Assembly: GCA_011365055.1 (NCBI GenBank)
Contig: RDOG01000026.1
Span: forward strand, 1 to 49,767
Reading direction: 5' to 3'
Origin: Promethearchaeota archaeon
GTDB taxonomy: Archaea > Asgardarchaeota > Lokiarchaeia > Helarchaeales > RDOG01
Length of the DNA: 49,767 nt
A model generated the notes under the pieces. That model saw only the letters and a program-made list of their open reading frames with translations, searched no databases and had not been told where the DNA came from. This document shows positions 19,989-29,600 of this stretch, piece by piece. The stretch's first letter is position 1. Each line of letters opens with the position of its first letter. The position numbers and the translations under genes are program-made.

Positions 19989-21716
19989 TCAGGAAATTTC
20001 TAATCCTAAATTCGCTAATAATTTTGAAATCTCAGGTACTTTATAAACCATCATAATATCCAGTACTGCAGGTTTTTTAGATTCAATTGCTCGTTTTAAT
20101 GCAGGTTTTATTTCTGCAGGATCTGTTATTTTTTCAGCATAACACCCGTACCCTTTAGCAATTTCTGCATAATTAGTACCAATCAAATCTGTATCAATAA
20201 ATCTCTTTTTCCAATTAAGTGATTGATTTGTTTTCAACATTCCCCAAGCTTGATTATTGGCAATGCAAATTATTATTGGAAGCCTATAGCGAACCGCGGT
20301 GTCTAATTCTTGAGCATTAAATAAGAAGCTTCCATCTCCACAAATTGAAACAACTTGTTTATTTGGTTTTGCTAATTTTGCACCAATAGCATAAGGAATA
20401 CATGTTCCTAAATGACCCATGTGGACGCTCCAAGCAATCGATCGTGGTTGTCGAGGTTTATAAAAATCCAATTGTTCAAGGACTGTAAAAACTATATCTC
20501 CACCATCCAAAACTAGTATTGCATCTTCATTAATAAATTCTAAAACTTCTTTTACTAATCTCTCAGGAAGCATGGGAATTTTATCTTTCATGGCTTTTTT
20601 TATAATTCTTTCCCTAGCATTGTTCCTTATATCAATAAGATATTGAAGCCATTGACTTCTCTTCTCTCTTTTATTAATTAATTTCTTTACTTCTTCAAGA
20701 ATTTGTTTTGTAACTAACTTACAATTACCAACAATAGGAATATCTACTTCGAAGTTGTGCCCTATTATAGTAGGATCGCTATCAACTTGAATGAACGTCT
20801 GACCATCTCGTTTCCAAAGAGGTTTATTCCCATACGCCATGGTAAATGAGAATTTACATCCAAGTATTAGAACATGATCAGCTTGTCCTGCACTTTGCAC
20901 TGCTGGAGCTCGCATGCTAGCTCCTACATAAGTCTCACTTTCACTAGAAATAACTCCAATACCTAATACCGATGTAATCGCTGGAATTTTTAGATAAGTT
21001 GATAATTCTCTAATTTCCTGAGATGCTTCGCTATTAATTGCTTCGCTTCCTGCAACAATTAATGGTTTTTCTGACTCAATAAGAATTTTCGCAACTTTTT
21101 TGATAACATCCGAATCAGCTGTTATTTGTTCCTGAAATCTGTATTTTTTAGGCTCTCCTATATTTGGAACATCTTTAACATCCATTTTTCCGTAAAATGC
21201 TTCTTTACTTATTTCCAAAAATACTGGTCCTGGTCTTCCAGTCATTGCGTGTCTGAATACCTTTTTGACTCCATCTGGTATTTCTTTTGTTAATTCCACG
21301 TGTTTTTGGTACTTAGTTATGGGTTTCATAAGACTCATTTGATCTATTCCATCTTGTAAACTAAATTTGTCAAGGATACTCCTAGCTACAGTCGGTGCAA
21401 TTGCAATTACAGGAACGTTATCACTTTGAGCTGTAGCAACGCCTGGAACTAAATGTGTTAATCCAGGTCCAACTGTACCAAAACAAATGCCAGGTTTACC
21501 AGTTATTCGCGCCCACGCGTCTGCAGCATGTGCTGCACCTTGTTCATGCCGAAACATTATAGTATCAATGCCATGTTCGCGCCCCCAATTATAAATGGCA
21601 TCATACATCGGCAACATCTGACCACCTATAATTCCAAATAAATATTTAACGTCTTCTGCAAGCATGGATTTTATAAAAATATCTCCTCCTGTAATCATCT
21701 CTTCTTTTTTCGACAT
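19989..21716 (-). CDS. Thiamine-diphosphate-dependent acetolactate-synthase-like enzyme
   Basis: This 575-residue enzyme has the POX/ALS layout: Pyr domain, central FAD/nucleotide domain and PP domain. The catalytic Glu lies in FRHEQGAAHAADAWARITG near residue 45. The ThDP-Mg motif is CGDGSFLFNAQELDT, ending with ANNQAWG near 480. Acetolactate synthase, oxalyl-CoA decarboxylase, 2-hydroxyacyl-CoA lyase and related lyases all share these features. No ALS regulatory subunit or ilvC is adjacent, so a lyase role is as likely as branched-chain amino acid synthesis. I chose the ATG at 21716 over an in-frame TTG at 21755, because ThDP enzymes begin close to GGDIFIKSM. It is divergent from the decarboxylase-like gene. 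Confidence 0.85.
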   Translation of the reverse strand: MSKKEEMITGGDIFIKSMLAEDVKYLFGIIGGQMLPMYDAIYNWGREHGIDTIMFRHEQGAAHAADAWARITGKPGICFGTVGPGLTHLVPGVATAQSDNVPVIAIAPTVARSILDKFSLQDGIDQMSLMKPITKYQKHVELTKEIPDGVKKVFRHAMTGRPGPVFLEISKEAFYGKMDVKDVPNIGEPKKYRFQEQITADSDVIKKVAKILIESEKPLIVAGSEAINSEASQEIRELSTYLKIPAITSVLGIGVISSESETYVGASMRAPAVQSAGQADHVLILGCKFSFTMAYGNKPLWKRDGQTFIQVDSDPTIIGHNFEVDIPIVGNCKLVTKQILEEVKKLINKREKRSQWLQYLIDIRNNARERIIKKAMKDKIPMLPERLVKEVLEFINEDAILVLDGGDIVFTVLEQLDFYKPRQPRSIAWSVHMGHLGTCIPYAIGAKLAKPNKQVVSICGDGSFLFNAQELDTAVRYRLPIIICIANNQAWGMLKTNQSLNWKKRFIDTDLIGTNYAEIAKGYGCYAEKITDPAEIKPALKRAIESKKPAVLDIMMVYKVPEISKLLANLGLEIS

Positions 21717-21839
21717 GTTAAAAACCAATATGTTGGTACTTTGATGTTTATACAAATCTTAAATTATGATATTAATTGATTAATAACATAAAAACTAAGT
21801 TTATAATAAATATATAATACATTTAAATGAGGGCAAAAT

Positions 21840-22559
21840 ATGAAACTAAAATCAATACCAATTTATGGTAGTTTATATCCTGAACCTCCTTACATTTATC
21901 ATGGCACAAGACTTATCTTGGTTCTTTTTCAAGTCGATAAAAATAAATTAGTAGATGTTATTCCTGAAGGATTAAAACTCCCTTCTGGAAAGAATACGAC
22001 TGTCATGGCTTTTTTTGCAGATTATGTGAAGTCATCTATCGGTCAATATTATGAGGCTGCTACCCTAATTGATGTTAAATGTGAGAGTAAGACCCTTGGT
22101 AAGGTTCGAGGTTTCTATTGTAACTCTATGTTTGTTGATAGTGATACAGCAATGGCTGCTGGGAGAGAAATTTGGGGATTTCCTAAAAAATTAGCTAAAA
22201 TACAGTTAATTGAAAAAGGTAATCAAGTAATAGGAACGTTAGAAAGGCGAAACATAGAAATTATGAAGATGACACTAGATTTAGAAAACGACATTGCAGA
22301 GCTTCCTATGCCTGATATTCCAATCATAACGTTTCGACAATTCTTTGCACCTGGTGGTGGTGATTATTCTCTTAAACAATTTCAAAAAATCCCTATGGAA
22401 TTAGAACCAGATAAGATAAAAAGTGGGAATTTAAAATTGGAATTCAAGCATTCTGAAGAAGATCCATTATCTGTATTTGAATCCGGATCAGAGTCAGTAG
22501 TTACTGCAGTTTATATAAAATTAAAACGTGGAGTTCTCCCTTGGGGAAAACTTCTCTAA
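21840..22559 (+). CDS. Acetoacetate decarboxylase family protein
   Basis: This 239-residue member of the acetoacetate decarboxylase fold has GREIWGFPKKLA near residue 110. The segment contains the lysine pair in which acetoacetate decarboxylase forms its Schiff base. The N-terminal YHGTRLILVLFQVD and the FFAPGGGDYS segment also suit the family. It may decarboxylate a beta-keto acid, but many family members catalyse other Schiff-base reactions. The ATG at 21840 has no clear SD; GAGGGC lies 12 bases before it. It is divergent from the ThDP enzyme gene, with a 123-bp shared promoter region. Confidence 0.82.
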   Translation: MKLKSIPIYGSLYPEPPYIYHGTRLILVLFQVDKNKLVDVIPEGLKLPSGKNTTVMAFFADYVKSSIGQYYEAATLIDVKCESKTLGKVRGFYCNSMFVDSDTAMAAGREIWGFPKKLAKIQLIEKGNQVIGTLERRNIEIMKMTLDLENDIAELPMPDIPIITFRQFFAPGGGDYSLKQFQKIPMELEPDKIKSGNLKLEFKHSEEDPLSVFESGSESVVTAVYIKLKRGVLPWGKLL

Positions 22560-22564
22560 TTTTT

Positions 22565-23752
22565 TTATACATATTCTATTGTTCCAGGTGGTTTGGGGGT
22601 AACATCAAAATAGATATTCCGTGTTTCAAAAATTTTTAATGATTTGATTTCTATTTCGTGCAATATACCCCAAGGTAAATCAGTAACAGTCGCAGTTCGT
22701 GCATCTTTACTATTAACGCATCGAATAACAATATCATATTGACCTTTTGGATTTGAGGTCAATTCATAAAATACTCTCGCATACCCTTTAATTTCTGAAG
22801 CTAATCGAGTTAATTTTTCAAAATCCCAATTCCCTTTAACAATAAGTGGAACCTCGTATATTCTTTTTCCATCAACGATTCCCGTTACTTTTGTATTAAA
22901 CACGTCTTCTATTGTTGCTGCAAATATCTGAAATGGTTCTTGTTCTCCTTTTTGATTAATAATCATCGATCTTCCAAATTTTTCAATGTAATAATCGTCT
23001 ACCGTGGATTCAACAATATCATGAACAACTTTTTCAAATTCGAGATTTTCTTTCGTAACAGGTCCTACGATCCTTGCAGCTAATGCAGGTCCTGGAAATG
23101 CTTTTCTATAAACAAGTTCTTGAGGCATTTGTAAAAACTCGAGAACTTCGCGAATCTGGTTTTTAGTAAGGCTAGCAACTGGCTGAACAGTTGCTTCTAC
23201 ATCATATTCGATCTCTAAATTATGTTGACTTTTAACAAATCCTTTTATATTTTTATTTTTTAAAACTAATTCTTCTTCAATACTCATAGTTTCTTTTAAA
23301 TCATCAATAGTAACTCCAAAACTCTCTTCAATATCTGGTAATATCGTTCCATCCGCTAGTAAATCACACATTTCTTCTCGAATTACCCTGCTTATCGTGT
23401 CTGAATATGCTTTTTTGAAGAGCTTTCTTTTTCCTTCTGCATCACCTTCCCCATAAATTTCGGGTAAGAACTGTTCACGTATATCAAGAATATTTATATC
23501 TGGGAAAAAATTTTTAATATATTCTCGCTCTTCCATCCCTCTAATTATTCGCATTAATCCATGATCAATAAATACTGGATAAGTATCAATATTTGCTTTT
23601 TTTAATAAGAGATATGTTGTAGAAGAATCAATGCCTCCAGAAAGTGCACAAAATACCTTCATACCTTTCGCATGTTTTTGTAAAAATACAACAGCTTTCT
23701 CAACAAAATCTTTAGCGTTTCGATATTTAACTAATAAACGATGATTTATCAT
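22565..23752 (-). CDS. guaAB: GMP synthase, ATP-pyrophosphatase subunit (large variant)
   Basis: This 395-residue enzyme adenylates XMP for amination to GMP, using ammonia from a separate glutaminase subunit. The PP-loop is ALSGGIDSS near residue 38. ADGTILPDIEES near 135, RKAFPGPALAARIVG near 215 and the C-terminal DVTPKPPGTIEYV are classic GuaA blocks. Archaeal subunits are usually about 310 residues. Here roughly 85 are added, mostly in the dimerisation domain between residues 235 and 330. A PP-loop paralogue with another substrate is possible, but the conserved C-terminus favours GMP synthase. The ATG at 23752 lacks an SD. Confidence 0.82.
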   Translation of the reverse strand: MINHRLLVKYRNAKDFVEKAVVFLQKHAKGMKVFCALSGGIDSSTTYLLLKKANIDTYPVFIDHGLMRIIRGMEEREYIKNFFPDINILDIREQFLPEIYGEGDAEGKRKLFKKAYSDTISRVIREEMCDLLADGTILPDIEESFGVTIDDLKETMSIEEELVLKNKNIKGFVKSQHNLEIEYDVEATVQPVASLTKNQIREVLEFLQMPQELVYRKAFPGPALAARIVGPVTKENLEFEKVVHDIVESTVDDYYIEKFGRSMIINQKGEQEPFQIFAATIEDVFNTKVTGIVDGKRIYEVPLIVKGNWDFEKLTRLASEIKGYARVFYELTSNPKGQYDIVIRCVNSKDARTATVTDLPWGILHEIEIKSLKIFETRNIYFDVTPKPPGTIEYV

Positions 23753-23853
23753 AAATTTAACATTTAAAAAAAATTATTAAAGTTTTTTTTAAGGATCTAA
23801 TTAATTAAATAAATGAAAAATAAAGATGCTTTATTATTATTTTTATAGAATTC

Positions 23854-25245
23854 TTGGATTTGTGCAAATTGATTGATGCATTGAAAAAAATTGTTGGATC
23901 TGATTTTGTTGCTGATGATAAAGAAACGTTGTATGCATATTCAAGAGATACTTCTCCTGAAAGCGGATTTTTTGCAGATATTATAGTAAGACCCAAATCA
24001 ACTGAAGAAATTTCTGAAATAGTTAAACTTGCAAACAAAACAAAAACTCCAATCTGGCCACGAGGTGCTGCAACTTCTCTTGTATTCATGGGTATCCCCC
24101 TAAAATCAGGTGGAATTGTTTTAGACCTCACTCGAATGAATAATATCATTGAAATTGACGAAGACTCCATGAGTGTAACGGCAGAAACAGGAATAACTTG
24201 GGGAAAACTTGAGCGTGAATTGAAAGAGAAAGGTTGGTATACCGGATTTATAGGACCTGCTCCCGGTATAGCCAGTACGATTGGAGGTGCTATATCTGTT
24301 GCCTCTGTCATGTACGGATCAGCAAAATACGGTACTTCAGGAGATATTCTTTTAGGTTTGGAAGTAGTTCTTCCAACGGGAGAAATCATCAGAACAGGAT
24401 CTTCAGCCCTTAAAAAATCTTTTCATCACGTTCGATACGGAATCGGACCCGATTCTTCTGGTTTATTCTGTGGTGACCAAGGAATCTTTGGAATAAAAAC
24501 TCAATTTACCTTTAAAATCTTTCCTCTTCCAAAAGTAACTAGATTCCTTCACTATTCATATCAAGAGCTCGAAGATGTATTAAATGCTTTTCATGAGATG
24601 GCAAGTCTACGTATTGCATCAGATTTGGCATTTGCAGATAATAAGATTGGAGTTGGATTTTTAGGAAAAGGGAAATTTCCAGCTTATATTAAGGTTGAAG
24701 GTCCAAATGAGAAAATCGTGGATGCAGAGATTGAACTTTTATGCGAAATAAACGAAAAATGGCACGGCAAGAAAGAAAAAGAGGATCCTGCAAAAGCAAT
24801 ACTTCAAGATCAACTTTATACTTTTTTCCCCATGGCTGGAAGAATGGGAAATTTTGGTGCAAGTTGTAATAAAATACCAATAAAAAGAACCAAACAATTT
24901 CATGAATTTTTTAAGGAATTATTAGCTGAGCATGATGAAAACATCAAAAAATATAAAATACTTCCTGCTTGGTATTCTTTTGTATCTCAAAATGCCATGG
25001 ATGTTTTACCTACATTTGCTTTACCCGTCCATGATGATGAAGCATTTGAATTTGGTCGTAAATTATGGCGAGAATTAATTGTTAAAGAAATAGAAAGTCA
25101 GGGAAGCATACACTATTGGCTGGGAAAAGTAATAGGTGATGTAGTAGCGGATAATTATAAAGAAAATTACTACGATTTCATTAAAAAAATGAAACAAACA
25201 TTAGATCCAAATAATATTTTGAATCCAACACTATTAAAATTGTAG
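23854..25245 (+). CDS. glcD: FAD-linked 2-hydroxyacid dehydrogenase (GlcD/lactate dehydrogenase type)
   Basis: This 463-residue flavoprotein has a PCMH-type FAD domain: DIIVRPKSTEEISEIVKLAN near residue 40, WPRGAATSL near 70 and APGIASTIGGAIS near 135. The FAD-oxidase C-terminal domain ends with DPNNILNPTL. It should oxidise a 2-hydroxyacid such as D-lactate or glycolate and pass electrons to the Fe-S protein encoded 11 bp downstream. The start is TTG at 23854, the first start codon with room for the domain. No SD is seen, so the transcript may be leaderless. The cytoplasmic oxidase plus Fe-S partner suits anaerobic lactate metabolism. Confidence 0.88.
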   Translation: MDLCKLIDALKKIVGSDFVADDKETLYAYSRDTSPESGFFADIIVRPKSTEEISEIVKLANKTKTPIWPRGAATSLVFMGIPLKSGGIVLDLTRMNNIIEIDEDSMSVTAETGITWGKLERELKEKGWYTGFIGPAPGIASTIGGAISVASVMYGSAKYGTSGDILLGLEVVLPTGEIIRTGSSALKKSFHHVRYGIGPDSSGLFCGDQGIFGIKTQFTFKIFPLPKVTRFLHYSYQELEDVLNAFHEMASLRIASDLAFADNKIGVGFLGKGKFPAYIKVEGPNEKIVDAEIELLCEINEKWHGKKEKEDPAKAILQDQLYTFFPMAGRMGNFGASCNKIPIKRTKQFHEFFKELLAEHDENIKKYKILPAWYSFVSQNAMDVLPTFALPVHDDEAFEFGRKLWRELIVKEIESQGSIHYWLGKVIGDVVADNYKENYYDFIKKMKQTLDPNNILNPTLLKL

Positions 25246-25256
25246 GAATAGAAATT

Positions 25257-26432
25257 ATGACAGAAATTAAAAATTTAAGAATCAATAAACTCAAGGACGA
25301 AATATTTACGTGTACCAGATGTAGTTATTGTAGAGAACAAGTTTCAGAAAAAGAATATACTTATGCAATTTGTCCAATCCGAGAAAATACTCCTGGTTTT
25401 GAGTCATTTATAGCAAAAGGAAAGATGTTAATTTTAGCTGGAATATTAAAAGGCGATTTAGAGATTTCTCCTAGAACTGCAGAAATATTTTTCACTTGTA
25501 CCACATGCGGTAATTGTAGGACACATTGCCCCGTTGTGCTTAATACTGTTAAAATCTTCGAAACTTTTAGACAAGATCTACAAGATTTAGAATTGGGGGA
25601 TCCTGTTCACATTGCTTTAGGAAAATATTGTATCGAAAAAAATAATCCATATAACGAACCACATGAAAAACGATTGGATTGGATTCCAAATAAAGATAAA
25701 TCACATTTAGATAAACCAAGTAACTTGGGTTATTTCGTTGGTTGTACGTCCTCGTACCGTTCAACTGAAATTTCGCGAGCTTTTTATCAGATTTTGGTTG
25801 AAAATGATATTGGTTTTACTATTTTAAGTGATGAATATTGTTGTGGTAGTCCTTTATTTCGCACAGGACAGAAAGAAGCTGAAAAATTGGCTAAACATAA
25901 TATTGAAAGATGGAAACAATTAGGCATTAAAGAGATAGTATTTACGTGTGCAGGCTGTCAAAAAACGTTTGAAGATAATTATAAGGACTTAGGTGGAAAT
26001 TTCAAGATAAAAAATTACATGAATTTAATTAATCAATTAATCAAAGAAGGTAAAATAAAATTTACCAAAAATGATCCAATTAGAGTAACCTATCACGATC
26101 CTTGTCATTCCACGAAAAAAGGGGAGTTAAAAATTGATTATGAAACACCTCGGGAAATTTTAAAACAAATTCCTGGTGTAGAATTAGTTGAAATGAAATC
26201 ACATAAACAAGGTTCAATATGTTGTGGTGCTGGTGGAGGCGTGAAAGCCGCAAATCCAAGTTTAGCGTTAAAAATTGCTACAAATAGGTTACAAGAAGTA
26301 ATTGAAACCAAAGCTGATATTTTGGTTTCTTCTTGTCCTTTTTGTAAGAAAAATTTAAAAGATGCTGCTGAAAAGGAAAATCTAAATTTAGAGGTCTTGG
26401 ATATCATAGAATTATTATTAAATAGAATGTGA
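25257..26432 (+). CDS. glcF: Fe-S oxidoreductase with two CCG domains (GlcF/HdrD type)
   Basis: This 391-residue partner of the GlcD-type flavoprotein has a ferredoxin-like N-terminus with C-x2-C-x2-C...CP (CTRCSYC...ICP). The second set is CTTCGNCRTHCP near residue 85; the first lacks the perfect C-x2-C-x2-C-x3-C spacing. Two cysteine-rich CCG domains follow, one with EYCCGSPL and FTCAGCQ near 190-225, the other with SICCGAGGG and SSCPFCKKN near 320-365. Such proteins carry electrons from hydroxyacid oxidation, and CCG domains can bind non-cubane clusters as in heterodisulfide reductase. It ends 3 bp before the next gene, implying an operon. Confidence 0.88.
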   Translation: MTEIKNLRINKLKDEIFTCTRCSYCREQVSEKEYTYAICPIRENTPGFESFIAKGKMLILAGILKGDLEISPRTAEIFFTCTTCGNCRTHCPVVLNTVKIFETFRQDLQDLELGDPVHIALGKYCIEKNNPYNEPHEKRLDWIPNKDKSHLDKPSNLGYFVGCTSSYRSTEISRAFYQILVENDIGFTILSDEYCCGSPLFRTGQKEAEKLAKHNIERWKQLGIKEIVFTCAGCQKTFEDNYKDLGGNFKIKNYMNLINQLIKEGKIKFTKNDPIRVTYHDPCHSTKKGELKIDYETPREILKQIPGVELVEMKSHKQGSICCGAGGGVKAANPSLALKIATNRLQEVIETKADILVSSCPFCKKNLKDAAEKENLNLEVLDIIELLLNRM

Positions 26433-26435
26433 AAG

Positions 26436-27194
26436 ATGACTATTATAAAAAAAATTGCTCTAGAAGAACGTTTAAATACAAAAACTGATTTCTTTATAAT
26501 CGGAATCATATGGATTATTTATTTAATAACATTTATCAGCTTAATTTTACTTCCGGATCCTCAATATGGAGGAATTATGGTAGCAGTTAGATTCGCCTTC
26601 TTCTTTGCAATTTTCCCAGTCGGGCTGACTGCTGGAATGATTTTTGATAGAAATCTTGTAAGGAACCAAATTAATGCAAAAAGAAATAATTTAAATGATA
26701 CGAAATCTGAGATAAAATCGAAAATAATAACTAGAGAGGATATTTATAGAATATTAATAATAAGCATCATTACAATTTTTTCTTTACCCTGGATTACAGC
26801 AATTTTTGGATTAAATCTCTTTATTTTTCCTAATCCCGTGCACCTTGGTGAGAACCATGGATATTATGGTTATTTATTAGTTCTTTTTGCAGTCTTGAAC
26901 ACAAAAATTATAAAATATAACAAGGACAGCATTTATCGGGATATAATCATATTCGCATTCATTTTTGTAGCTAGCTGGGGTGTTGTATGGATGTTAGACG
27001 ACTTTTTAATTGAACAATTTCAATATAATATATTCTTTTATTCACCAGAGGATTTATATTCCATTCTTATAGGTGGAAAACTCGATCTATTTTTATTATT
27101 TTTAAATGTATTAATCATTATGGGGTCATCTATTCTCATATACTGGGTTCTTTGGAAGCTATATTATCACAAGAAAATCCCAATCATACAATAA
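26436..27194 (+). CDS. Multi-TM membrane protein of unknown function
   Basis: This 252-residue protein has about six or seven hydrophobic helices, the first near residues 20-40 and the last near 222-240. A cytoplasmic loop rich in Lys, Asn and Arg (RNQINAKRNNLND) lies between helices 2 and 3. I do not recognise a family. It starts 3 bp after the GlcF-type gene, so it may anchor or serve that dehydrogenase, but the link is only positional. The ATG at 26436 overlaps the upstream region and has no SD. Confidence 0.65.
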   Translation: MTIIKKIALEERLNTKTDFFIIGIIWIIYLITFISLILLPDPQYGGIMVAVRFAFFFAIFPVGLTAGMIFDRNLVRNQINAKRNNLNDTKSEIKSKIITREDIYRILIISIITIFSLPWITAIFGLNLFIFPNPVHLGENHGYYGYLLVLFAVLNTKIIKYNKDSIYRDIIIFAFIFVASWGVVWMLDDFLIEQFQYNIFFYSPEDLYSILIGGKLDLFLLFLNVLIIMGSSILIYWVLWKLYYHKKIPIIQ

Positions 27195-27274
27195 TTTTCA
27201 TTAATTTTGAATTAAACATAAATAGATTTTTATTCAATCCAAAATTAAATTAAAGAAAATATTCTGTGAGATTA

Positions 27275-28423
27275 ATGGTTAATTTTTTTTCTAAAATTTT
27301 CAATAGTGACGAATTTGATTCAAAAGAATTATTTAGTTTTTTTAGTCAGATTTCGCTTATTTTACTGAACGTAAATTTAACTTTTGGTATTTTCCTATTT
27401 CCTTCATTTCCTAACAGTCCTAACTTGCAATTTGCTTTTTTCATTCCAATGTTGATCACCTTATTCTTCGTTGGACCTTTAGTTGATAAAATATCAAATA
27501 AATGCTTTTATATTGGTTTAAGTACCATGGTACAAGGCGTATTATTGATAATTATGGGAATTACTTTTCTATTTATTGTTAGTGTAACAATATTTATGAT
27601 ATTTTTTTCAATACTCTCAGGTTTTAATTTGATTTTGACGTGTTCTTACTTTTCGGAACAAAGTAATTATCCAAAAAAACATATGGATTTAAGTGCGTTT
27701 TTATTAATTGGCTTCATACTTTTGGCGATAACTCTCAATATATTGATGTTTTTTTTGAATTTTATTATGATCCACTCAATTATCCTAGGTTTAATTGCAA
27801 TTGGAGTGGGGTTCGCTATTTTTTATAATTTACATACTGATAACCTGTACTTATCATCCGAAGTTGCTTTAGAATATAGTATAAATATAAGAGAGATAGT
27901 TTCAACTAGCATTGATTATTTAAAAGATAGAAGATTTTTGATAAATCTTTTTATAATTTTTGTAATTAATTTCATAATCGGTTTATTTTGGGGTACTAAT
28001 GTTGAAAATTTAGCAAATTCTTCCCTAGTCTTTTCCACTTCAATTTTTATTCTATTTTTTATAGGACATTATTTTAAGAACATTGAATTTGAAAATTCTT
28101 TCTATTTCATCGTGATTTTTCTTTTTATAGGTGTTATAATGAATGCATTTAACTTGATTATAGGCTTGATCGTTTATGGTTCGATTTGGGGATTAATAAT
28201 TTATTATACGTTGCTCCTTGTCCCTTCATTAGGACTTAAAACTGAACAAGGACGGTATTATAGTCTTTTTTTTCTATTCAACTTCTCTGGATTCTTTTTG
28301 GGTGAGATTTTTGGGTCAATAAATGTCATTGTTACAATCGTTTTGAGTTTAATTTTTGCAGGAGTGCTAATTTTTCTCGTCTATTATTTCAAGGATCAGA
28401 TTGAAAAACCAGCTATTTATTAA
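27275..28423 (+). CDS. MFS-like multi-TM transporter
   Basis: This protein of about 382 residues has roughly eleven or twelve hydrophobic helices and short loops. FFVGPLVDKISNK near residue 70 resembles the loop between helices 2 and 3 of major facilitator transporters (G-x3-D-x2-x-R/K). The middle loop YLKDRRFLINL separates two halves. The substrate is unknown; lactate or a related acid would suit its neighbours, but this is speculation. The ATG at 27275 is preferred to a GTG at 27266, which is also in frame. No SD is visible, and the 80-bp gap before it may hold a promoter. Confidence 0.65.
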   Translation: MVNFFSKIFNSDEFDSKELFSFFSQISLILLNVNLTFGIFLFPSFPNSPNLQFAFFIPMLITLFFVGPLVDKISNKCFYIGLSTMVQGVLLIIMGITFLFIVSVTIFMIFFSILSGFNLILTCSYFSEQSNYPKKHMDLSAFLLIGFILLAITLNILMFFLNFIMIHSIILGLIAIGVGFAIFYNLHTDNLYLSSEVALEYSINIREIVSTSIDYLKDRRFLINLFIIFVINFIIGLFWGTNVENLANSSLVFSTSIFILFFIGHYFKNIEFENSFYFIVIFLFIGVIMNAFNLIIGLIVYGSIWGLIIYYTLLLVPSLGLKTEQGRYYSLFFLFNFSGFFLGEIFGSINVIVTIVLSLIFAGVLIFLVYYFKDQIEKPAIY

Positions 28424-28495
28424 AAATACTTTCATATAATCCATATCAATCTTTTTAGGAAATTGTCATAATTAAACTAAAGGCGGTTTATAACA

Positions 28496-29413
28496 ATGGC
28501 ACTAAAAAAATATGTTTTAGTATTGATGGGATTCATAATTTCGTTGATAATTTTCTCAATCATTATAATTCTAGGAGTTTATGCAAAAGAGATAAAATTA
28601 GCTCTTGGGCAACAAATCATTCCCCCAGAATACGTGACTTATTTTATTTGGTTATTACCTGGGACTGTATTTACTGATGTACCAATTCTATATGCTTTAA
28701 ATATTGCATTTTTCTTCTTGTTTTTTGCTTTAGCTACCCCTGTAACATTATTTTGGATAAAAATCCATAAAATTACTTCCTTTAAGAGAAAAAAATATGG
28801 TATTGTAGAACTTGGTACTACTGTTAAGTTTCATAGGTTATTCTATCGTGCATTTATTATCTCTTTATTTGCGTTTTCAATGAGTGCTTTGATAATTCAA
28901 GCGGGTTTTGGTTCATATTTCCGAGCATCAGAAGTAATCTCTACTGAAGCAAAGGTGATTTTTTTACACGAAGCTGAAGCTCTTTTTCTGGCATCTTTTT
29001 TTGTAACTCCATTTGTAATGCTTTTATTCTTTCCTATATGGATCTTAGAGGATTGCGGCGTCATGGCAGTGAAAGTTCTACCCGAAGAACGAATAGCTCC
29101 AGATATCGAAGGTGTACATTCGATATTTCTTAACATCTTACAAGGTTATGCAGGATTCTCTACAATTATTAACTTAGTTATTTATATTGTCCAAGGAATA
29201 ATTTATGCCCCTCCTCCTGAAGCAGCTTTTTTAACTCCTATGATACTAATATTATTGCCTTTCATTCTAACGGGTCTTTTTACAGGTCCCATAATACTTT
29301 ATGAGAAATATTTACCAAAAATAAGAGCTAAATTACATCCAAAACTTGTGGAACAGTATAATTTTGAAATGATTAAAATGCCAGTATTCGAAGATCTCAT
29401 CGAGAAAAAATAA
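28496..29413 (+). CDS. Six-TM membrane protein of unknown function
   Basis: This 305-residue protein has hydrophobic helices near residues 7-27, 60-85, 120-143, 162-184, 215-237 and 245-268. The loop KVLPEERIAPDIEGVHSIF between helices 4 and 5 is conserved-looking and charged. I do not recognise a family. The start is well supported: AAAGGCGG lies 9 bases before the ATG at 28496. It is the third membrane protein in a row after the GlcD/GlcF pair, with gaps of about 70 bp, so shared regulation is possible. Confidence 0.65.
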   Translation: MALKKYVLVLMGFIISLIIFSIIIILGVYAKEIKLALGQQIIPPEYVTYFIWLLPGTVFTDVPILYALNIAFFFLFFALATPVTLFWIKIHKITSFKRKKYGIVELGTTVKFHRLFYRAFIISLFAFSMSALIIQAGFGSYFRASEVISTEAKVIFLHEAEALFLASFFVTPFVMLLFFPIWILEDCGVMAVKVLPEERIAPDIEGVHSIFLNILQGYAGFSTIINLVIYIVQGIIYAPPPEAAFLTPMILILLPFILTGLFTGPIILYEKYLPKIRAKLHPKLVEQYNFEMIKMPVFEDLIEKK

Positions 29414-29418
29414 ATATC

Positions 29419-29437
29419 CTTTTTTTCAATTTTTTTA
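29419..29437 (+). terminator. T-tract terminator
   Basis: Two runs of at least seven T residues follow the stop codon of the upstream membrane-protein gene. The rest of the gap to 29600 is AT-rich and lies between convergent genes. It holds scattered AATATCC/GGATATT motifs but no gene that I can support. Confidence 0.5.
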
Positions 29438-29600
29438 GTTAATTAAAAAATTATAATAAACTATTGGTAATTAAACGAAGGATATTCCAATTATAATGTT
29501 TTGAAAAAGCTCAAATAACTCCTTTTTTTAACATAGAAGTTTTAAACCTACCAATCGCTATTAAATATCCAATTCCTTTTTTCAATTTTATTTATGAAAG

